Program-made: the position numbers and the translations under genes
Part shown: piece by piece, positions 41,958 through 52,718 of the stretch
Layout: each line of letters begins with the position of its first letter
How positions within the stretch are numbered: the stretch's first letter is position 1
Assembly: GCA_900696465.1 (NCBI GenBank)
Contig: CAADGE010000046.1
Coordinates: forward strand, 1-64,000
Direction: 5' to 3'
Source: an uncultured Planctomycetota bacterium
Lineage (GTDB): Bacteria; Planctomycetota; Phycisphaerae; UBA1845; UTPLA1
DNA: 64,000 bases
The notes under the pieces: generated by a model
The model's input: the letters and a program-made list of their open reading frames with translations, nothing else
What the model was told of the DNA's origin: nothing
Databases searched by the model: none

Positions 41958-44900
41958 AGGGCGTCGGTGTAGGGCTGGACGTCGAGTGCATCGTTGACTT
42001 CGTCGTCGTTGGCATCGGCGAGGCAGCGCTCGAGATCCGTTGCGTCAAAATGCTCGAGCAGCACGGCGACGAATTCCTCGATGCCCATCGCCGGGAGGTA
42101 TCCGCTGCTGGCCAGGAAGGCGGCACGGAAGGCCTGCCAGTCGACACAGTCCACGTCGCCATCGGCATCGCTGTCGCCCGGCTCGCACTGCGGTACGACC
42201 GGCCCGGAATCGGCGCCGGTGTAACAGATTCGGAACTGCTCGAAGTCGTCCTCATCGACGTCGCCGTCGTTATCGAAATCACCAAACATCTGATCGGGAA
42301 TAAGCAAGTAGAGCTTCTTCGTATCGGTGCGGGCACTTTGGTCGACAATGTGGAAGATAGGCTTGAAGAGGCCCACTTCGGTCGGCGTGCCGCTCAGCAG
42401 GCCGCCGCTGGAGAGCGACATTCCGATCGGAAGCCGTGAAAGCTGCAGTTCGATGGAATCGACATTGGTGAGCGCCGGCTGGGCGTTATACGACGCGAGG
42501 AAGAACTTGTTGACGCCGTTGGAGACGCCGATTGTGCAGGTCAGGTTGGCGTTGGTAGCTCCGTAGTTCATGCGGATGCGGCCGTCCTGGAAGAGCGTGC
42601 AACTGAAGTTCGCAGGAATGCTGCCGGAGCGAACGACGCCCTGCCAGCGGAAGGTAACCTGACCGGCAATGCTGGAACTGATGAAGATGTCACCGCCGGG
42701 GACATTGGTGCGCAGGTCGTCCCACATGACGGCGATGCGCCGATTGGCCTGGAGCAGGGCCGTGCTGTTGTTCCAGGTGCTGCCGACATAGGCGCCGAAG
42801 TTAATCCAGCCGTCGGTGGCGACCTTCACGGCGGTATAAGTCTGACCGTAGAACGGAAATGCGAACGGCAGGTTGTAATCGAACGCCGCGTCGTCGGCCT
42901 GCCAGCCCTGGGCGATGCCGACGCCGCCGTCGAACAGACTCTCACCGAAGGAGTCCTCACCGTAGTTGTCGATGATGCTCCAGGTCAGCGGGAGATCGCC
43001 ACCGACGGCATCAAGCTGCAGCGGACCGTAGGGCTGACCCTCAGCGCCATCGGGCAGCGCGGACGTGGCAATCAGCGGATCGCTCGTGCCCTGGATGAGC
43101 ATGATGTTATCCAGTGCGATGCCGTCCGTGGGAATCGACTGATCGTCGTACTGCTGGAAGCGCAGTCGGAAGGTCTTGTTGTAGCTGATGCCGGCCGCGG
43201 CGGCCGCGTCGTCAAGGTTGAGCAGGACGGTCTGGTAAGACGTCGTGCCGTTGATGAGCTGGGCGATGCGATACCAGGTGTTGCCGTCGGCGCTGATGGC
43301 CACGCCATCGCCTACGGCCGAACCGACCCAGGACGCGGGCAGAGAGTGGGTCTCGTCGTTGAACTCCTTCCAGTCGTATTGCAGAAGCACGTTGGAAGCG
43401 CCTTCGAGATCGATGACGAGCGTCAGTTCATTCGAAGCGAAACCGGACGACGAATCCATCGTCACGTGGTAGTTACCGATGGGCCCGTTCGCGTTGGTCA
43501 CACGTATGCGACCCGTCGGCGTGCTGCTTGCCGTCCAGAAGACGGAGACGGGCGGGCCGGACTCAAAGTCCTCGGTAAAGGGGAATGAGGCGGGCGTGAG
43601 GATGGTGATCCGCACGGTGGCCGCGTTGGAAGCGATCGCGCCGTCGTTCACCCGGTACATGAAGGTGTCTTCGGGATTGAAATTGAGATCCGGCGCGTAG
43701 GAGACGGCGTTCCCCCCGGCGACAAGGGTATAGGGCACAGAAAAGATCGGACCGGCATTGGGGTCGACGAGCGTGCCGCCGACCGGAAGCGAAACGATCT
43801 CGTAGGTCAGCGGGTCATCGTTGGCGTCGCTGCCGACGAGGGTGAGATCGATCGGCGTGTTGATGGCCGTCGTGGCCGACACGTCCTGTGCGTAGGGCGG
43901 CATGTTCGCGGACGGTGTACCGATGGCCAGGATCATAACGTCGTCGATGTTCCAGCCGGAGAAGACGGTGTTCGTATCCGTCGGGCCCATGCCCCAGCGA
44001 ATGAGCACGAAGGGCTGATCATCGGCAACGTGGCCGATGTCGTAGGACTGCTGGCTCCAGGCGTTTTCCTGAAGATCGCTCGTGGGGTTGGTGAAGACGG
44101 TCGTCCAGTTAACGGCATCGGTCGACACCTGGATTGTGGCCTTATCGAAGGCCGCGTTCTCAACACCGAGCCAGCGAGCGAACTTGAGCGTCACACCGTG
44201 CAGGCCGGTGCAGTTGAGCGGCTGCATGGTCAGATACTTGACGGAGAGATTGTCGGGATACGCGCCCTGCAGGTTGTAGCCGAAGACAAACAGGCCGGTG
44301 AAGCCGGTGGTCGGATCTCCACCCTGTCCGCCGGGCTGGCCGAACTGCCACTGGCCTTCACGGGCCCAGCCGGGATCTTCATCCAAAGGGAAATTGAAGA
44401 CCATGACCGGCGTGCCGACCGTCACTTTGACGCTGGCGGTATTCGAATCGAGCAGGCCGTCGTTGGCGACGAAGGTGAACTGGTCCGGTCCTTCGTAGCC
44501 CGTGCCGGGGACGTAATGCACAAAGTTCTGATTGTTCACCAGCGTGTAGGGCACGGAGTTGATGGCGCCGGCGTTCGGATCGACGAGCTGACCGTTGGTC
44601 GGCAGCGAAGTAATGACGAACGACAGCACGTTGCCGGGATTGGGATCAGAGGCGAAGAGGCCGATCGCCGTGGTGATGTTCTGCGGGGTCTTGGCAGTGC
44701 GATTTCGTGCGACGGGCGGCAGGTTGACCTGCGCTGCGGCGACGATGCGCACGTCATCAATGAACCAGCCGTCACGCTGGAAAATGCCGTCGGAGACAAG
44801 TCGCCAGCGGACCTTGATGACCTGCCCGGCAAAGGGCGTCAGGTCGTAGACTTTTTGTGACCAGTCATAGTCACCGCCGGTGTCGGAGTCGACATAGCCG

Positions 44901-47323
44901 ACGAATTGATCGTTCGCATCGACGACTTCGAGGGTGCAGCGGTCGTAGAAGGTCTCCAGCATGCACCAGTCCCAGTACTCGAGGAAAACGGGCGCCGTGA
45001 CCCCCGTCAGATTGATCGGCGGCGTCTGCAGCCAGGCGTTGGTATCCTGATCGTACGTGTAGGTCAGGTCAGTACCCCAGCAGCGGTTGCCGCCGATGGC
45101 TCGAACACCGCGCGTGCCCGCGAGAGGTCCGCTCCCGCCGACTGCCTGGCTGAAGGGGATGTTCGTCGAAGTCGGGATGCCGCGCTGCCACTCATTGTTG
45201 GTGCCGCCGCTGGTCCAGCCGGGGTCGGCGCCTTCGCTGTTGTCGAGGAACATCGTCACGCCGTTGCGGAAGATGTGAGCTCGTGCGCCGAAGCCGTAGC
45301 GATTGGCGCTGCTGCGCGGATAGACACCGTAGAAGAAACCGCCCTCAGCAGCGCCGACATCGGTGAACGAGGCAACCGCGCCGTTGTAGATGACCTCGAC
45401 ACCGGGAGCAACTTGCTGACCGACGGTGTAGGACTGGCCGTCGGTGGGCATCCATGCGAACGGGATATAGGAGCGAACGAGCAGACTGGTGTCGTAATCG
45501 TTGGGCGGCGGGGTCCAGGAGACGAAGACATCGTTCGCAATCCCGGTGACGGAAACGGTCTTGATCCGGTCGGGCCAGCGGATGCCCGCATGCGCCGAGG
45601 CCACGGCCATGCCTGCATCGGAGCGGCCGAAGCCAAGCCGGTGACTGTGACCGGTAATGCCGTCGAATCGGCCGTAGGGTTCTTCAATCCGTACGGCATT
45701 GTGTTGCAGAATGGCGCGGGCCTGTGCGGCGGTCATGTTCGGATCCTGCGAGAAGATCAGGCCGAGAACGCCGGCTGCCAGCGGCGTCGCGGAGCTGGTG
45801 CCGCCGAAGGCGTTGGTGTAGTCGAGATTGTCGGGAATGCCGTTGTAGCCGCTTGAGCCGGTGTTGTCGGTGGTGGTGATGTCGATCCAGGAGAAGCGCA
45901 CGCCGTCGTCACCGCGATCGTTGGTGGGCGTGGTGATGCCGACCTCGGGTCCGACGTCGCTGAACTCGGTGTGCATGGCGTTGCTGTTGGTTCCGCCGAC
46001 GGCCATGACGGTCGGGAGTTGTGCCAGCGCGGAGACGCCGTTGACGGTGTGATCGCTGTTGGCGGAGGCGAAGAGGACGATGCAGCCCTTGCCGTTGCGA
46101 CCGTTGTTGGCCGCAAAGTTGATCGAGTTGACGACAGCCGTGGGAGCGAACACGCCATCGGCAAATCCCCAGCTGTTGCTGAGGATCGCCGCGCCGTCGC
46201 TGTGGTCGCCGTTGTCGTCGGGGTCTACGCTGAAGTAGAAGCCGGTCGCGATCTCAGAGACGGTTGCCCCGAAGAACTTAACGCCGATCAGACCGCAATC
46301 CGGGCAGGCGCCGCGGACGCCGATGTTGTTGCCCTTGGCGACGGCCACGCCGGCACAGGCGGTGCCATGGCGCTGGCCGCCATCTGGACTCGGGTCGTCA
46401 TCCGGAGGGACGTTGTCAAGATCGATGCCGGCCGCCCAGTTCGGGAAGAGGTCCGGGTGCAGCTTTTCCACGCATTCATCAAGAATCGAGACGCGAACGA
46501 TGGATTGTCCCTGGGCGTGGGGACCGTGATCCGTATCCCAGGCGGCTTCGACGTTGATATCTGAATTCGGCTGAGCACCCTTGCTCGTGTCGCCGTCGAG
46601 ATGCCACTGATGAGAGTGATAGAGCGGGTCCTGAATGACGGGCGGTGCGTAGGTGACCATCGGCAGATGGGCATCGAGATGTGCGAACTCAACAAGTTCC
46701 TTCTTCTCGTGCAGCAGGTTGCCCACGTCGAGCGGCTTGGTGGTCGTGACGTCGCGAACCACGAGGTAGTAGCGATTCGGCCCGCGAGCGACCTTTTCGA
46801 CGTCGCAGCCGTGGGCCCCAGCGAAGTCACGAAGTGCGGCCTCGTCAGCGCCATCCTTGAGACTCAGAATGATGCGGTTGGTCGGGTAGATCGGCACGTC
46901 ACTGCCTTCGCGATAAAGTAGCGGCAGTGCGTAATCGAGGTCCGCCAAGGCGCGTACCTGCGTTGCATCCAGCCCGCGAACGACGTGCAGGTCACGGTTC
47001 TTGAGGCGCTCCTCGGTCTGCTTGATCAATTCAGGGAATTCCTCGGGATAATCCATCGCAGGCCAGAGCGTCGGTCGCTGACCGGCGGCCCTCGTGGCTG
47101 TGGACTTCGGCCGGGCAACGAACTCATCGGTCGCTTCCCTCAACTGGAGTTTTACGTCCGCCCCTGACGGATCTGTCTGGTAAATGTAGGGCACGGGCAA
47201 CACCGGGCCGGAGGCCGCGGCGCCGGATTCCGGTTTGTCGGCAGCGGTTAAGAGGGATGTCTCGATCCCGATCCAGGAGACGGCAACACAGACACAATAG
47301 ATGACGATTGATCGCAGGGTCAC
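41939..47323 (-). CDS. large secreted subtilisin-like (S8) serine protease with cadherin-like, jelly-roll and dockerin-like domains
   Basis: About 1794 residues. Membrane/signal segment SIVIYCVCVAVSWIGI, then a propeptide-like region to about 230. The S8 domain has all three catalytic residues: Asp282 in VSILDECVEKLHPDL, His319 in GGQRHGTACAG, Ser510 in FGGTSSATPLAAG. After it come several jelly-roll modules (for example FLDNSEGADPGWTSGGTNNE) alternating with two cadherin-like tandem repeats (VARNRTAKTPQNITTAIGLF; YAQDVSATTAINTPIDLTLV). The end is dockerin-like: FGDFDNDGDVDEDDFEQF and DANDDEVNDALDVQPY. The GTG at 47323 with GGAGG 6 bases upstream is preferred over the longer frame. Divergent from the P-domain protein. 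Confidence 0.92.
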   Translation of the reverse strand: MTLRSIVIYCVCVAVSWIGIETSLLTAADKPESGAAASGPVLPVPYIYQTDPSGADVKLQLREATDEFVARPKSTATRAAGQRPTLWPAMDYPEEFPELIKQTEERLKNRDLHVVRGLDATQVRALADLDYALPLLYREGSDVPIYPTNRIILSLKDGADEAALRDFAGAHGCDVEKVARGPNRYYLVVRDVTTTKPLDVGNLLHEKKELVEFAHLDAHLPMVTYAPPVIQDPLYHSHQWHLDGDTSKGAQPNSDINVEAAWDTDHGPHAQGQSIVRVSILDECVEKLHPDLFPNWAAGIDLDNVPPDDDPSPDGGQRHGTACAGVAVAKGNNIGVRGACPDCGLIGVKFFGATVSEIATGFYFSVDPDDNGDHSDGAAILSNSWGFADGVFAPTAVVNSINFAANNGRNGKGCIVLFASANSDHTVNGVSALAQLPTVMAVGGTNSNAMHTEFSDVGPEVGITTPTNDRGDDGVRFSWIDITTTDNTGSSGYNGIPDNLDYTNAFGGTSSATPLAAGVLGLIFSQDPNMTAAQARAILQHNAVRIEEPYGRFDGITGHSHRLGFGRSDAGMAVASAHAGIRWPDRIKTVSVTGIANDVFVSWTPPPNDYDTSLLVRSYIPFAWMPTDGQSYTVGQQVAPGVEVIYNGAVASFTDVGAAEGGFFYGVYPRSSANRYGFGARAHIFRNGVTMFLDNSEGADPGWTSGGTNNEWQRGIPTSTNIPFSQAVGGSGPLAGTRGVRAIGGNRCWGTDLTYTYDQDTNAWLQTPPINLTGVTAPVFLEYWDWCMLETFYDRCTLEVVDANDQFVGYVDSDTGGDYDWSQKVYDLTPFAGQVIKVRWRLVSDGIFQRDGWFIDDVRIVAAAQVNLPPVARNRTAKTPQNITTAIGLFASDPNPGNVLSFVITSLPTNGQLVDPNAGAINSVPYTLVNNQNFVHYVPGTGYEGPDQFTFVANDGLLDSNTASVKVTVGTPVMVFNFPLDEDPGWAREGQWQFGQPGGQGGDPTTGFTGLFVFGYNLQGAYPDNLSVKYLTMQPLNCTGLHGVTLKFARWLGVENAAFDKATIQVSTDAVNWTTVFTNPTSDLQENAWSQQSYDIGHVADDQPFVLIRWGMGPTDTNTVFSGWNIDDVMILAIGTPSANMPPYAQDVSATTAINTPIDLTLVGSDANDDPLTYEIVSLPVGGTLVDPNAGPIFSVPYTLVAGGNAVSYAPDLNFNPEDTFMYRVNDGAIASNAATVRITILTPASFPFTEDFESGPPVSVFWTASSTPTGRIRVTNANGPIGNYHVTMDSSSGFASNELTLVIDLEGASNVLLQYDWKEFNDETHSLPASWVGSAVGDGVAISADGNTWYRIAQLINGTTSYQTVLLNLDDAAAAAGISYNKTFRLRFQQYDDQSIPTDGIALDNIMLIQGTSDPLIATSALPDGAEGQPYGPLQLDAVGGDLPLTWSIIDNYGEDSFGESLFDGGVGIAQGWQADDAAFDYNLPFAFPFYGQTYTAVKVATDGWINFGAYVGSTWNNSTALLQANRRIAVMWDDLRTNVPGGDIFISSSIAGQVTFRWQGVVRSGSIPANFSCTLFQDGRIRMNYGATNANLTCTIGVSNGVNKFFLASYNAQPALTNVDSIELQLSRLPIGMSLSSGGLLSGTPTEVGLFKPIFHIVDQSARTDTKKLYLLIPDQMFGDFDNDGDVDEDDFEQFRICYTGADSGPVVPQCEPGDSDADGDVDCVDWQAFRAAFLASSGYLPAMGIEEFVAVLLEHFDATDLERCLADANDDEVNDALDVQPYTDALMSQSP

Positions 47324-47584
47324 AGGTATCCTCCGCGCGCAGGCGGCCATAGAAGGGTGAAGATCGCAGTCGCCAGAACGCCCGAATCGGGCGCACGCCA
47401 ACCCCCCAGGTATGAAATCCTCCAACAATGCCCGCCGTAGCAGACTTGAGTGTAACCGGGAAAAGTGGTAAGTTCAATATAACGTTAACATCGGCGAGGC
47501 AATTTTCCTTGCCCCATCCGGCGAGCCGGTGATCCACCAGGGGGGATCGACGCTCGTAGTTTCGTTTCGTGGAAGGAGCAAACC

Positions 47585-50500
47585 GTGTCGCGATCCAATT
47601 TTCGCCTCGTTCTGGTTTCCCTGTGCGCGCTGACGGCCTGCCTGGTTTCACATCCGTCCGTCTTTGCCGCGTTCCCCCCGCCGTCGAATGACACGTCGGC
47701 AACGGCCCAGGTCATCACCTCGCTGCCTGCGATCATCGAAGGTTCAAACGTCAACGGTACCAGCACGATCGACGCGACGACCGTCACCGGACTGTCGTCG
47801 GTGCCCGGTCCGGATGTCTTCTACCGTTTCACCCCCCCATCGACGGGTTCGTATTGGATCATGATGATCCCGTGGCGTCAGGTTCCTGTTTACGGAGCGA
47901 CGGGCGCGATGCTGCCCTCGCCCGATCTTTGTGTTTATGTGCGCCGAGTATCGAATGGCGTATTTCAAGGCGGTGCCGACGCCAACCCGCGCTTCATGCC
48001 GGAAACGGTCGTGCTCAATCTGACCGGCGGCGTGCAGTATGAGATCATCGTCGACAGCATCTATGCCGACCCACGCCTGAACCAGTTCGAATTCACGCTG
48101 ATCGTCTCCGGGGCACCGGTCGGATCGACCGAGGATTGCACGAACTACGGAACGATCGACGGCACCATGCTGCCGCATGTGTCCGTTGGAACGGTGACCG
48201 GCGCGGTGGATGACGTCTCCTTCACCGAGGGCACCGGGCGATGCGACGTGGCCAATACCTCCGGACTTGCTCTGGCCGGGCGCGACCATGTGTATGAGTT
48301 CCAGACCGGTCCGGACCCTTCCGACGCCGGTGAATACGTGATCAATCTCATACCGACGGGGACGGTCTGGAACGGTTACGTTTACGTGGTCGATTCATGC
48401 CCCCCCTTCTACCCGCTGGGGTGTTTCGGGGCCGCGAGTCACACGGCATCGACCTCGAACCAGGCCGAGGCAATCGTGGTGAGTCTCGACTTCGATAAGA
48501 AGTATTACATTATTGTTGACGCGGCCACGACGACGCTCACCAACGCCAGGTATGCACTGCTGGTGGATCGCGCCACGGGATACAACATCACCGAGGTCGA
48601 GCCGAACGACACGCCGGGTACGGCCTCACCCCTGCACGCGACAGATCAGAATGGCGGACAACTGGTCGGCCCGTTCGACGTGGACTACTTCTCCTTCGCT
48701 GCGCAGGCCGGGAGTCGGCTGTACGCCTTCGTTGACCTGGGCACGGTGCTGCTCTCCGGGCTGGACACCAGGCTGCGGGTCTTCGGGACCAACGGCACGA
48801 CGCTGCTTGAATTTGACGATGACGACGGGGAGCCCACCAACTCTCCGGTCGCGACCCTCGTGCAGCGTACTTCAGCCGGTGCCAGCGTGATCGCCGGGAC
48901 GCCGCTGTTTTCGACCGGCACGCATTATCTCCAGGTCGCCGGCGACGGCTCGGGCACCAACACGGTCGCCCGCTACTTTGTTCACTATGGACTTCAGCCG
49001 GCCGGCCGTGCGCCGACGCCGGAATGCGAGCCGAACAACACGGCGCTGGCCGCCGACATGAGCGGCAAGGAATACTACTCCGGCGTCATCGCCACGCAGG
49101 GCGATCAGGACTACTACGCTTTTACCGCCACGGCCGGCGAGCGCGTGCTCGTCGCACTGGACGGTGACCCCGAGCGTGACAGCGGCGGATCACAGGCCGA
49201 TCATCCGGCACACCTGCGCGGCGCACTGACCGTCTATGACCCCGATGGCGATCTCCTGATCAGCGTGACCGATCCGAATGCCATCAACGCGGCACAGGTC
49301 CCCGACTACCCGGCACAGGCGCTGGCGTTCACGGCTCCGATCTCGGGTACCTACAAGGTTCGCGTTACCGGCGCGGGGGCGACGGACTTCGGTCCGGGGC
49401 GAACCTATCACCTGGCGATCTTCCGGAACAACGCCGCGCCGTCACTCGCCGAAGCCAGGGATCCGGTAATCGACAGCATCACGCCGGACTTCGACGCTGA
49501 CACGCTCGCCGTGGAGGCGCGGGACAATGCACCGGGCGACACCGGCATCTGCGCGCTGGCACTCTCGGCGGATTCAGTCAATTTGCAAATTTCCGCGAGC
49601 TTTTCCAACGGTGACCCGACCGTTTCGTTTACCGTCGGCCTCGTCACCCCCGGCATGAGTGGTTACGGCAAGATCATCGTGACGGATTGCGCCGGCAACA
49701 CGGCCTGCGCGTTCGTACAGATTGACGCCGATGACCCGGTATGTTCCGGCAGCGCAACAGTCAACCCACGACGCACTTTCCGCAGCCGGCACGATCCGAT
49801 CCATGTGCCTGACAATCAGCCCGCCGGGCCGGGCATCAACGGCACGATCAACATCCCGGAATCTGCCATCATTCAGGACCTCAACGTCACGGTCACGATT
49901 GAGACGATCTACCCGCTGGATATTGATGTGTTTCTTGAGAGTCCGATGGGAACGGTGTTCGAAGTGTTCACCGATCGCGGCGGAACCTCGTCGGGATGGG
50001 ACATCACCAATGCGACCTTTGATGACAGCGCCTCGCAACTGATGCCTCTGCTATCGAGCGCGGCACCCTACACGGGCACGTGGCTACCGGAAGGCGCTGG
50101 CGGTCTTGCGGTTTTCAACGGTCAGAATGCCCAGGGCACCTGGAAGCTCAACGTGCGCGACGATTCGGGCAGCGGCTCGACCGCCGGCGGCGGTGCGCGG
50201 CTGGTTCGATGGTCACTGGATATCAACGCGGGATTCGCGGGGCCGGAAACCTATCAGGGTCTTGCGACGGATACGGCAGGGGTGAACGGCGGCGTGGCCT
50301 CGATCGACATGATCGACGCGGACAACGTCACGCTGGAAGTCTCGCCGGGCTTTGTCGTCGGTGATTTGAGCGTGCCGTATACAGTGCGCCTTATCAACCC
50401 GGCGCAGAACGGCTCCTGCACCATCGTGGTGACGGACCTCTCGGAAAACACCTGCGAGACGCTGGTTTCGCTCAATGGACTTCCGGATTCGACGCCGCCG

Positions 50501-52453
50501 TCGAACACCGGCTTTGCCAGCCGGGAGATCGAGATGTCCAGGGAAGTACAGGGACTGCTCCCGAATGCGAATCCGGTCGGCGTGGTCTCCACGGTGAACC
50601 TCGGCGCGAGCAACGTCGTCGGCGAAGTGGAAGTGGAAGTGATGATCGACACGCTCTCCGTGGGTCGCATCGCATCGACGCTCACGCACGACGGACGCTA
50701 CGCCGTGCTTCTCAATCGAACCGGCATGACGGAGCGAGGCAGCGTCGGCCTGACCAAGGACAACATCGAGGTCTATCTTGATGACGATGCGCCCGCGGCC
50801 GACGACGCGCACCTCGAGCCGCCGCTGGGAACGATCGAGTTTCTCGGTCTTCACCAGCCGGACGGTCGCGGCGAGTACGTCGGCGACGGCATTACGACGG
50901 ACTATCGTGACAACATGCTCTTCGCCCTCGAGGGGCTGGACTCGGCCGGTGCGTGGGACCTGTATGTGGCGGACTTCCGCCTGCAGGGAGCTGCCGGTGA
51001 GCGGTCTGTCTTCCGCCGCTGGCGGGCCGTCGTCAAATCGCCTGGCGCGCCGGAACGCTTCGTGGGCCAGGTGCGCGACGAGTTCCCGCAGGCCGGAATC
51101 TGCTCGATTGAGCTGGGGCTCGGCGCGTCGAACCTGACGCTGGAGGCATCCTTCAGCCCGGGCGGTGCAGAGGCGGAATACGTCGTGAGTCTGACGGATC
51201 CATCGGAGTCGGGCACGGGCAGCGTGGAGATCACAGACTGCGTCGGCAATACGACGATCGTACCGATCAGTCTGGCCGCGGGCCTGGACGATCAGAATCT
51301 GCCGACGATCAGCGGCGCGGTCGATCCGGTGGGCAAGAAGTTCGAAGGTGTGGCGACAGACCAGCAGCCGGGGGATTCCGGCATTGTCTCGGTCGAACTG
51401 CTCCCCTACTCCGAGAATCTGCAATTCGTCTCCATCAGTCCGAATCCGCCGAACGGCGCGGGCATGGTGGAGTTCACAGTCGGTCTCGTGAATACGGCTG
51501 CCAACGGGCGGGGTTACGTTCGCGTGACGGACGCGACGGGCTACCGGCGGCACGTGCTGGTTCACATCGACGTGGTCCCGCCGACGTGCGACGGCTTCGT
51601 GAGCCGGTCAAAGCGCTATCGGAGCAACGATCTGCCGCAGGCGATCCCCGACAACAATCCGTCGGGCGTGGTGTCGAGCATCGTCGTGCCGGACCTGAAC
51701 ATCGTCAGCGACGTGGATATCACGGTGAACATCACGCACGGCTTTGATGATGACATCCATGTGGCACTGACCAGCCCCGCCTTCCTGACGCTCTGGGGCG
51801 ACATCGGCTCGACCGGCAACGATTTCATTCACACCACCATCGACGATGAGGCGGCCGGGCCGATGCCCGACGTCGCCGCTGCCGCGCCGTTTACCGGTCG
51901 ATGGCAGCCGCTGGGCGGCCCCACCCTCTTCAACCTCGACGGCGTGCCCGCAGCAGGGACGTACTCCCTGCTGGTGCGCGACGACAAGACGTTTGACACG
52001 GGCTCGTTCGACAGTTGGTCGATCACAATCGAATCGCTCAACTTCCCGTGGCGATTCCAGGGCGAGACGTTCGACTGGGAAGCGCGCGGACTGGGTGTCG
52101 GGTCGATCGCGCTGCTCGGTGATGCCTGCAACGTCGCCCTGAACACCGACCCGTACACGCCGGGCGACTTCCTCGTCGTCTATGAGGTAACACTGGTGAA
52201 TCCGATGGCCTGCGGCCGCGGCACGGTCCGCGTCACCGACCTCGGCGGAAACTACTGCGATCAGTATGTCGAGTTGAACGGCTTCTGCGGAGTGGGTGAC
52301 TTGAACCACGATGGCATGACGGATATCGACGATATTGATCCGTTTGTAGCGGCACTGCTCGCTGGTGCGGGCGATTGTACCGCCGACGCGAACTCCGACG
52401 GCGCGGTGGACGGTCTGGACATTCAACCGTTTATCGTAGCGATATTGCCCTGA
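47585..52453 (+). CDS. giant secreted protein with PPC and three P-domain-like modules, no protease domain
   Basis: 1622 residues. Signal peptide LVLVSLCALTACLVSHPSVF. At least two pre-peptidase C-terminal (PPC) type modules are marked by EVEPNDTPGTASPL and ECEPNNTALAADM (about 338-477 and 480-615), and a third may precede them. Three modules at about 731-882, 977-1152 and 1339-1487 resemble proprotein-convertase P-domains (for example DIDVFLESPMGTVFEVFTDR, GTWKLNVRDDSGSGS, GTYSLLVRDDKTFDTGSFDS). They are separated by repeated Ig-like linkers. The C-terminus is dockerin-like (GDLNHDGMTDIDDIDPF, DANSDGAVDGLDIQPF). No catalytic domain is visible. GTG start with AAGGAG upstream. Divergent from the subtilase at 41939-47323, whose own chain lacks these modules. 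Confidence 0.88.
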   Translation: MSRSNFRLVLVSLCALTACLVSHPSVFAAFPPPSNDTSATAQVITSLPAIIEGSNVNGTSTIDATTVTGLSSVPGPDVFYRFTPPSTGSYWIMMIPWRQVPVYGATGAMLPSPDLCVYVRRVSNGVFQGGADANPRFMPETVVLNLTGGVQYEIIVDSIYADPRLNQFEFTLIVSGAPVGSTEDCTNYGTIDGTMLPHVSVGTVTGAVDDVSFTEGTGRCDVANTSGLALAGRDHVYEFQTGPDPSDAGEYVINLIPTGTVWNGYVYVVDSCPPFYPLGCFGAASHTASTSNQAEAIVVSLDFDKKYYIIVDAATTTLTNARYALLVDRATGYNITEVEPNDTPGTASPLHATDQNGGQLVGPFDVDYFSFAAQAGSRLYAFVDLGTVLLSGLDTRLRVFGTNGTTLLEFDDDDGEPTNSPVATLVQRTSAGASVIAGTPLFSTGTHYLQVAGDGSGTNTVARYFVHYGLQPAGRAPTPECEPNNTALAADMSGKEYYSGVIATQGDQDYYAFTATAGERVLVALDGDPERDSGGSQADHPAHLRGALTVYDPDGDLLISVTDPNAINAAQVPDYPAQALAFTAPISGTYKVRVTGAGATDFGPGRTYHLAIFRNNAAPSLAEARDPVIDSITPDFDADTLAVEARDNAPGDTGICALALSADSVNLQISASFSNGDPTVSFTVGLVTPGMSGYGKIIVTDCAGNTACAFVQIDADDPVCSGSATVNPRRTFRSRHDPIHVPDNQPAGPGINGTINIPESAIIQDLNVTVTIETIYPLDIDVFLESPMGTVFEVFTDRGGTSSGWDITNATFDDSASQLMPLLSSAAPYTGTWLPEGAGGLAVFNGQNAQGTWKLNVRDDSGSGSTAGGGARLVRWSLDINAGFAGPETYQGLATDTAGVNGGVASIDMIDADNVTLEVSPGFVVGDLSVPYTVRLINPAQNGSCTIVVTDLSENTCETLVSLNGLPDSTPPSNTGFASREIEMSREVQGLLPNANPVGVVSTVNLGASNVVGEVEVEVMIDTLSVGRIASTLTHDGRYAVLLNRTGMTERGSVGLTKDNIEVYLDDDAPAADDAHLEPPLGTIEFLGLHQPDGRGEYVGDGITTDYRDNMLFALEGLDSAGAWDLYVADFRLQGAAGERSVFRRWRAVVKSPGAPERFVGQVRDEFPQAGICSIELGLGASNLTLEASFSPGGAEAEYVVSLTDPSESGTGSVEITDCVGNTTIVPISLAAGLDDQNLPTISGAVDPVGKKFEGVATDQQPGDSGIVSVELLPYSENLQFVSISPNPPNGAGMVEFTVGLVNTAANGRGYVRVTDATGYRRHVLVHIDVVPPTCDGFVSRSKRYRSNDLPQAIPDNNPSGVVSSIVVPDLNIVSDVDITVNITHGFDDDIHVALTSPAFLTLWGDIGSTGNDFIHTTIDDEAAGPMPDVAAAAPFTGRWQPLGGPTLFNLDGVPAAGTYSLLVRDDKTFDTGSFDSWSITIESLNFPWRFQGETFDWEARGLGVGSIALLGDACNVALNTDPYTPGDFLVVYEVTLVNPMACGRGTVRVTDLGGNYCDQYVELNGFCGVGDLNHDGMTDIDDIDPFVAALLAGAGDCTADANSDGAVDGLDIQPFIVAILP

Positions 52454-52569
52454 ATACCGGATACGACACGGCCACTTAACGACGCAAGATGATAGAGGAA
52501 GGTACTTTAGCGAAAGCGCTCCACCACGGCGATTCCGTTCGACTTTTGCTGGAAGTATGGGCGGAATTA

Positions 52570-52598
52570 TTGATTCGCCCCGGCTGATCGGTTATGCT
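52570..52598 (+). promoter_or_regulatory. candidate promoter of the PEP-CTERM gene
   Basis: TTGATT, 17-base spacer, TATGCT, about 120 bases before the ATG at 52719. The boxes match the sigma-70 consensus at four of six positions each. No other gene start is nearby. Confidence 0.35.
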
Positions 52599-52718
52599 TA
52601 TCGTTAACCTTGGAGGGGAAAGTATCATCTTTTCCCATTTGTGAGTTGGCGAAGTCTCTGGCGCACAGTTCGGAGCTTCGTCCCGAGACAGTTGCTCAGA
52701 AATCTGGAGGTTAGGAAG

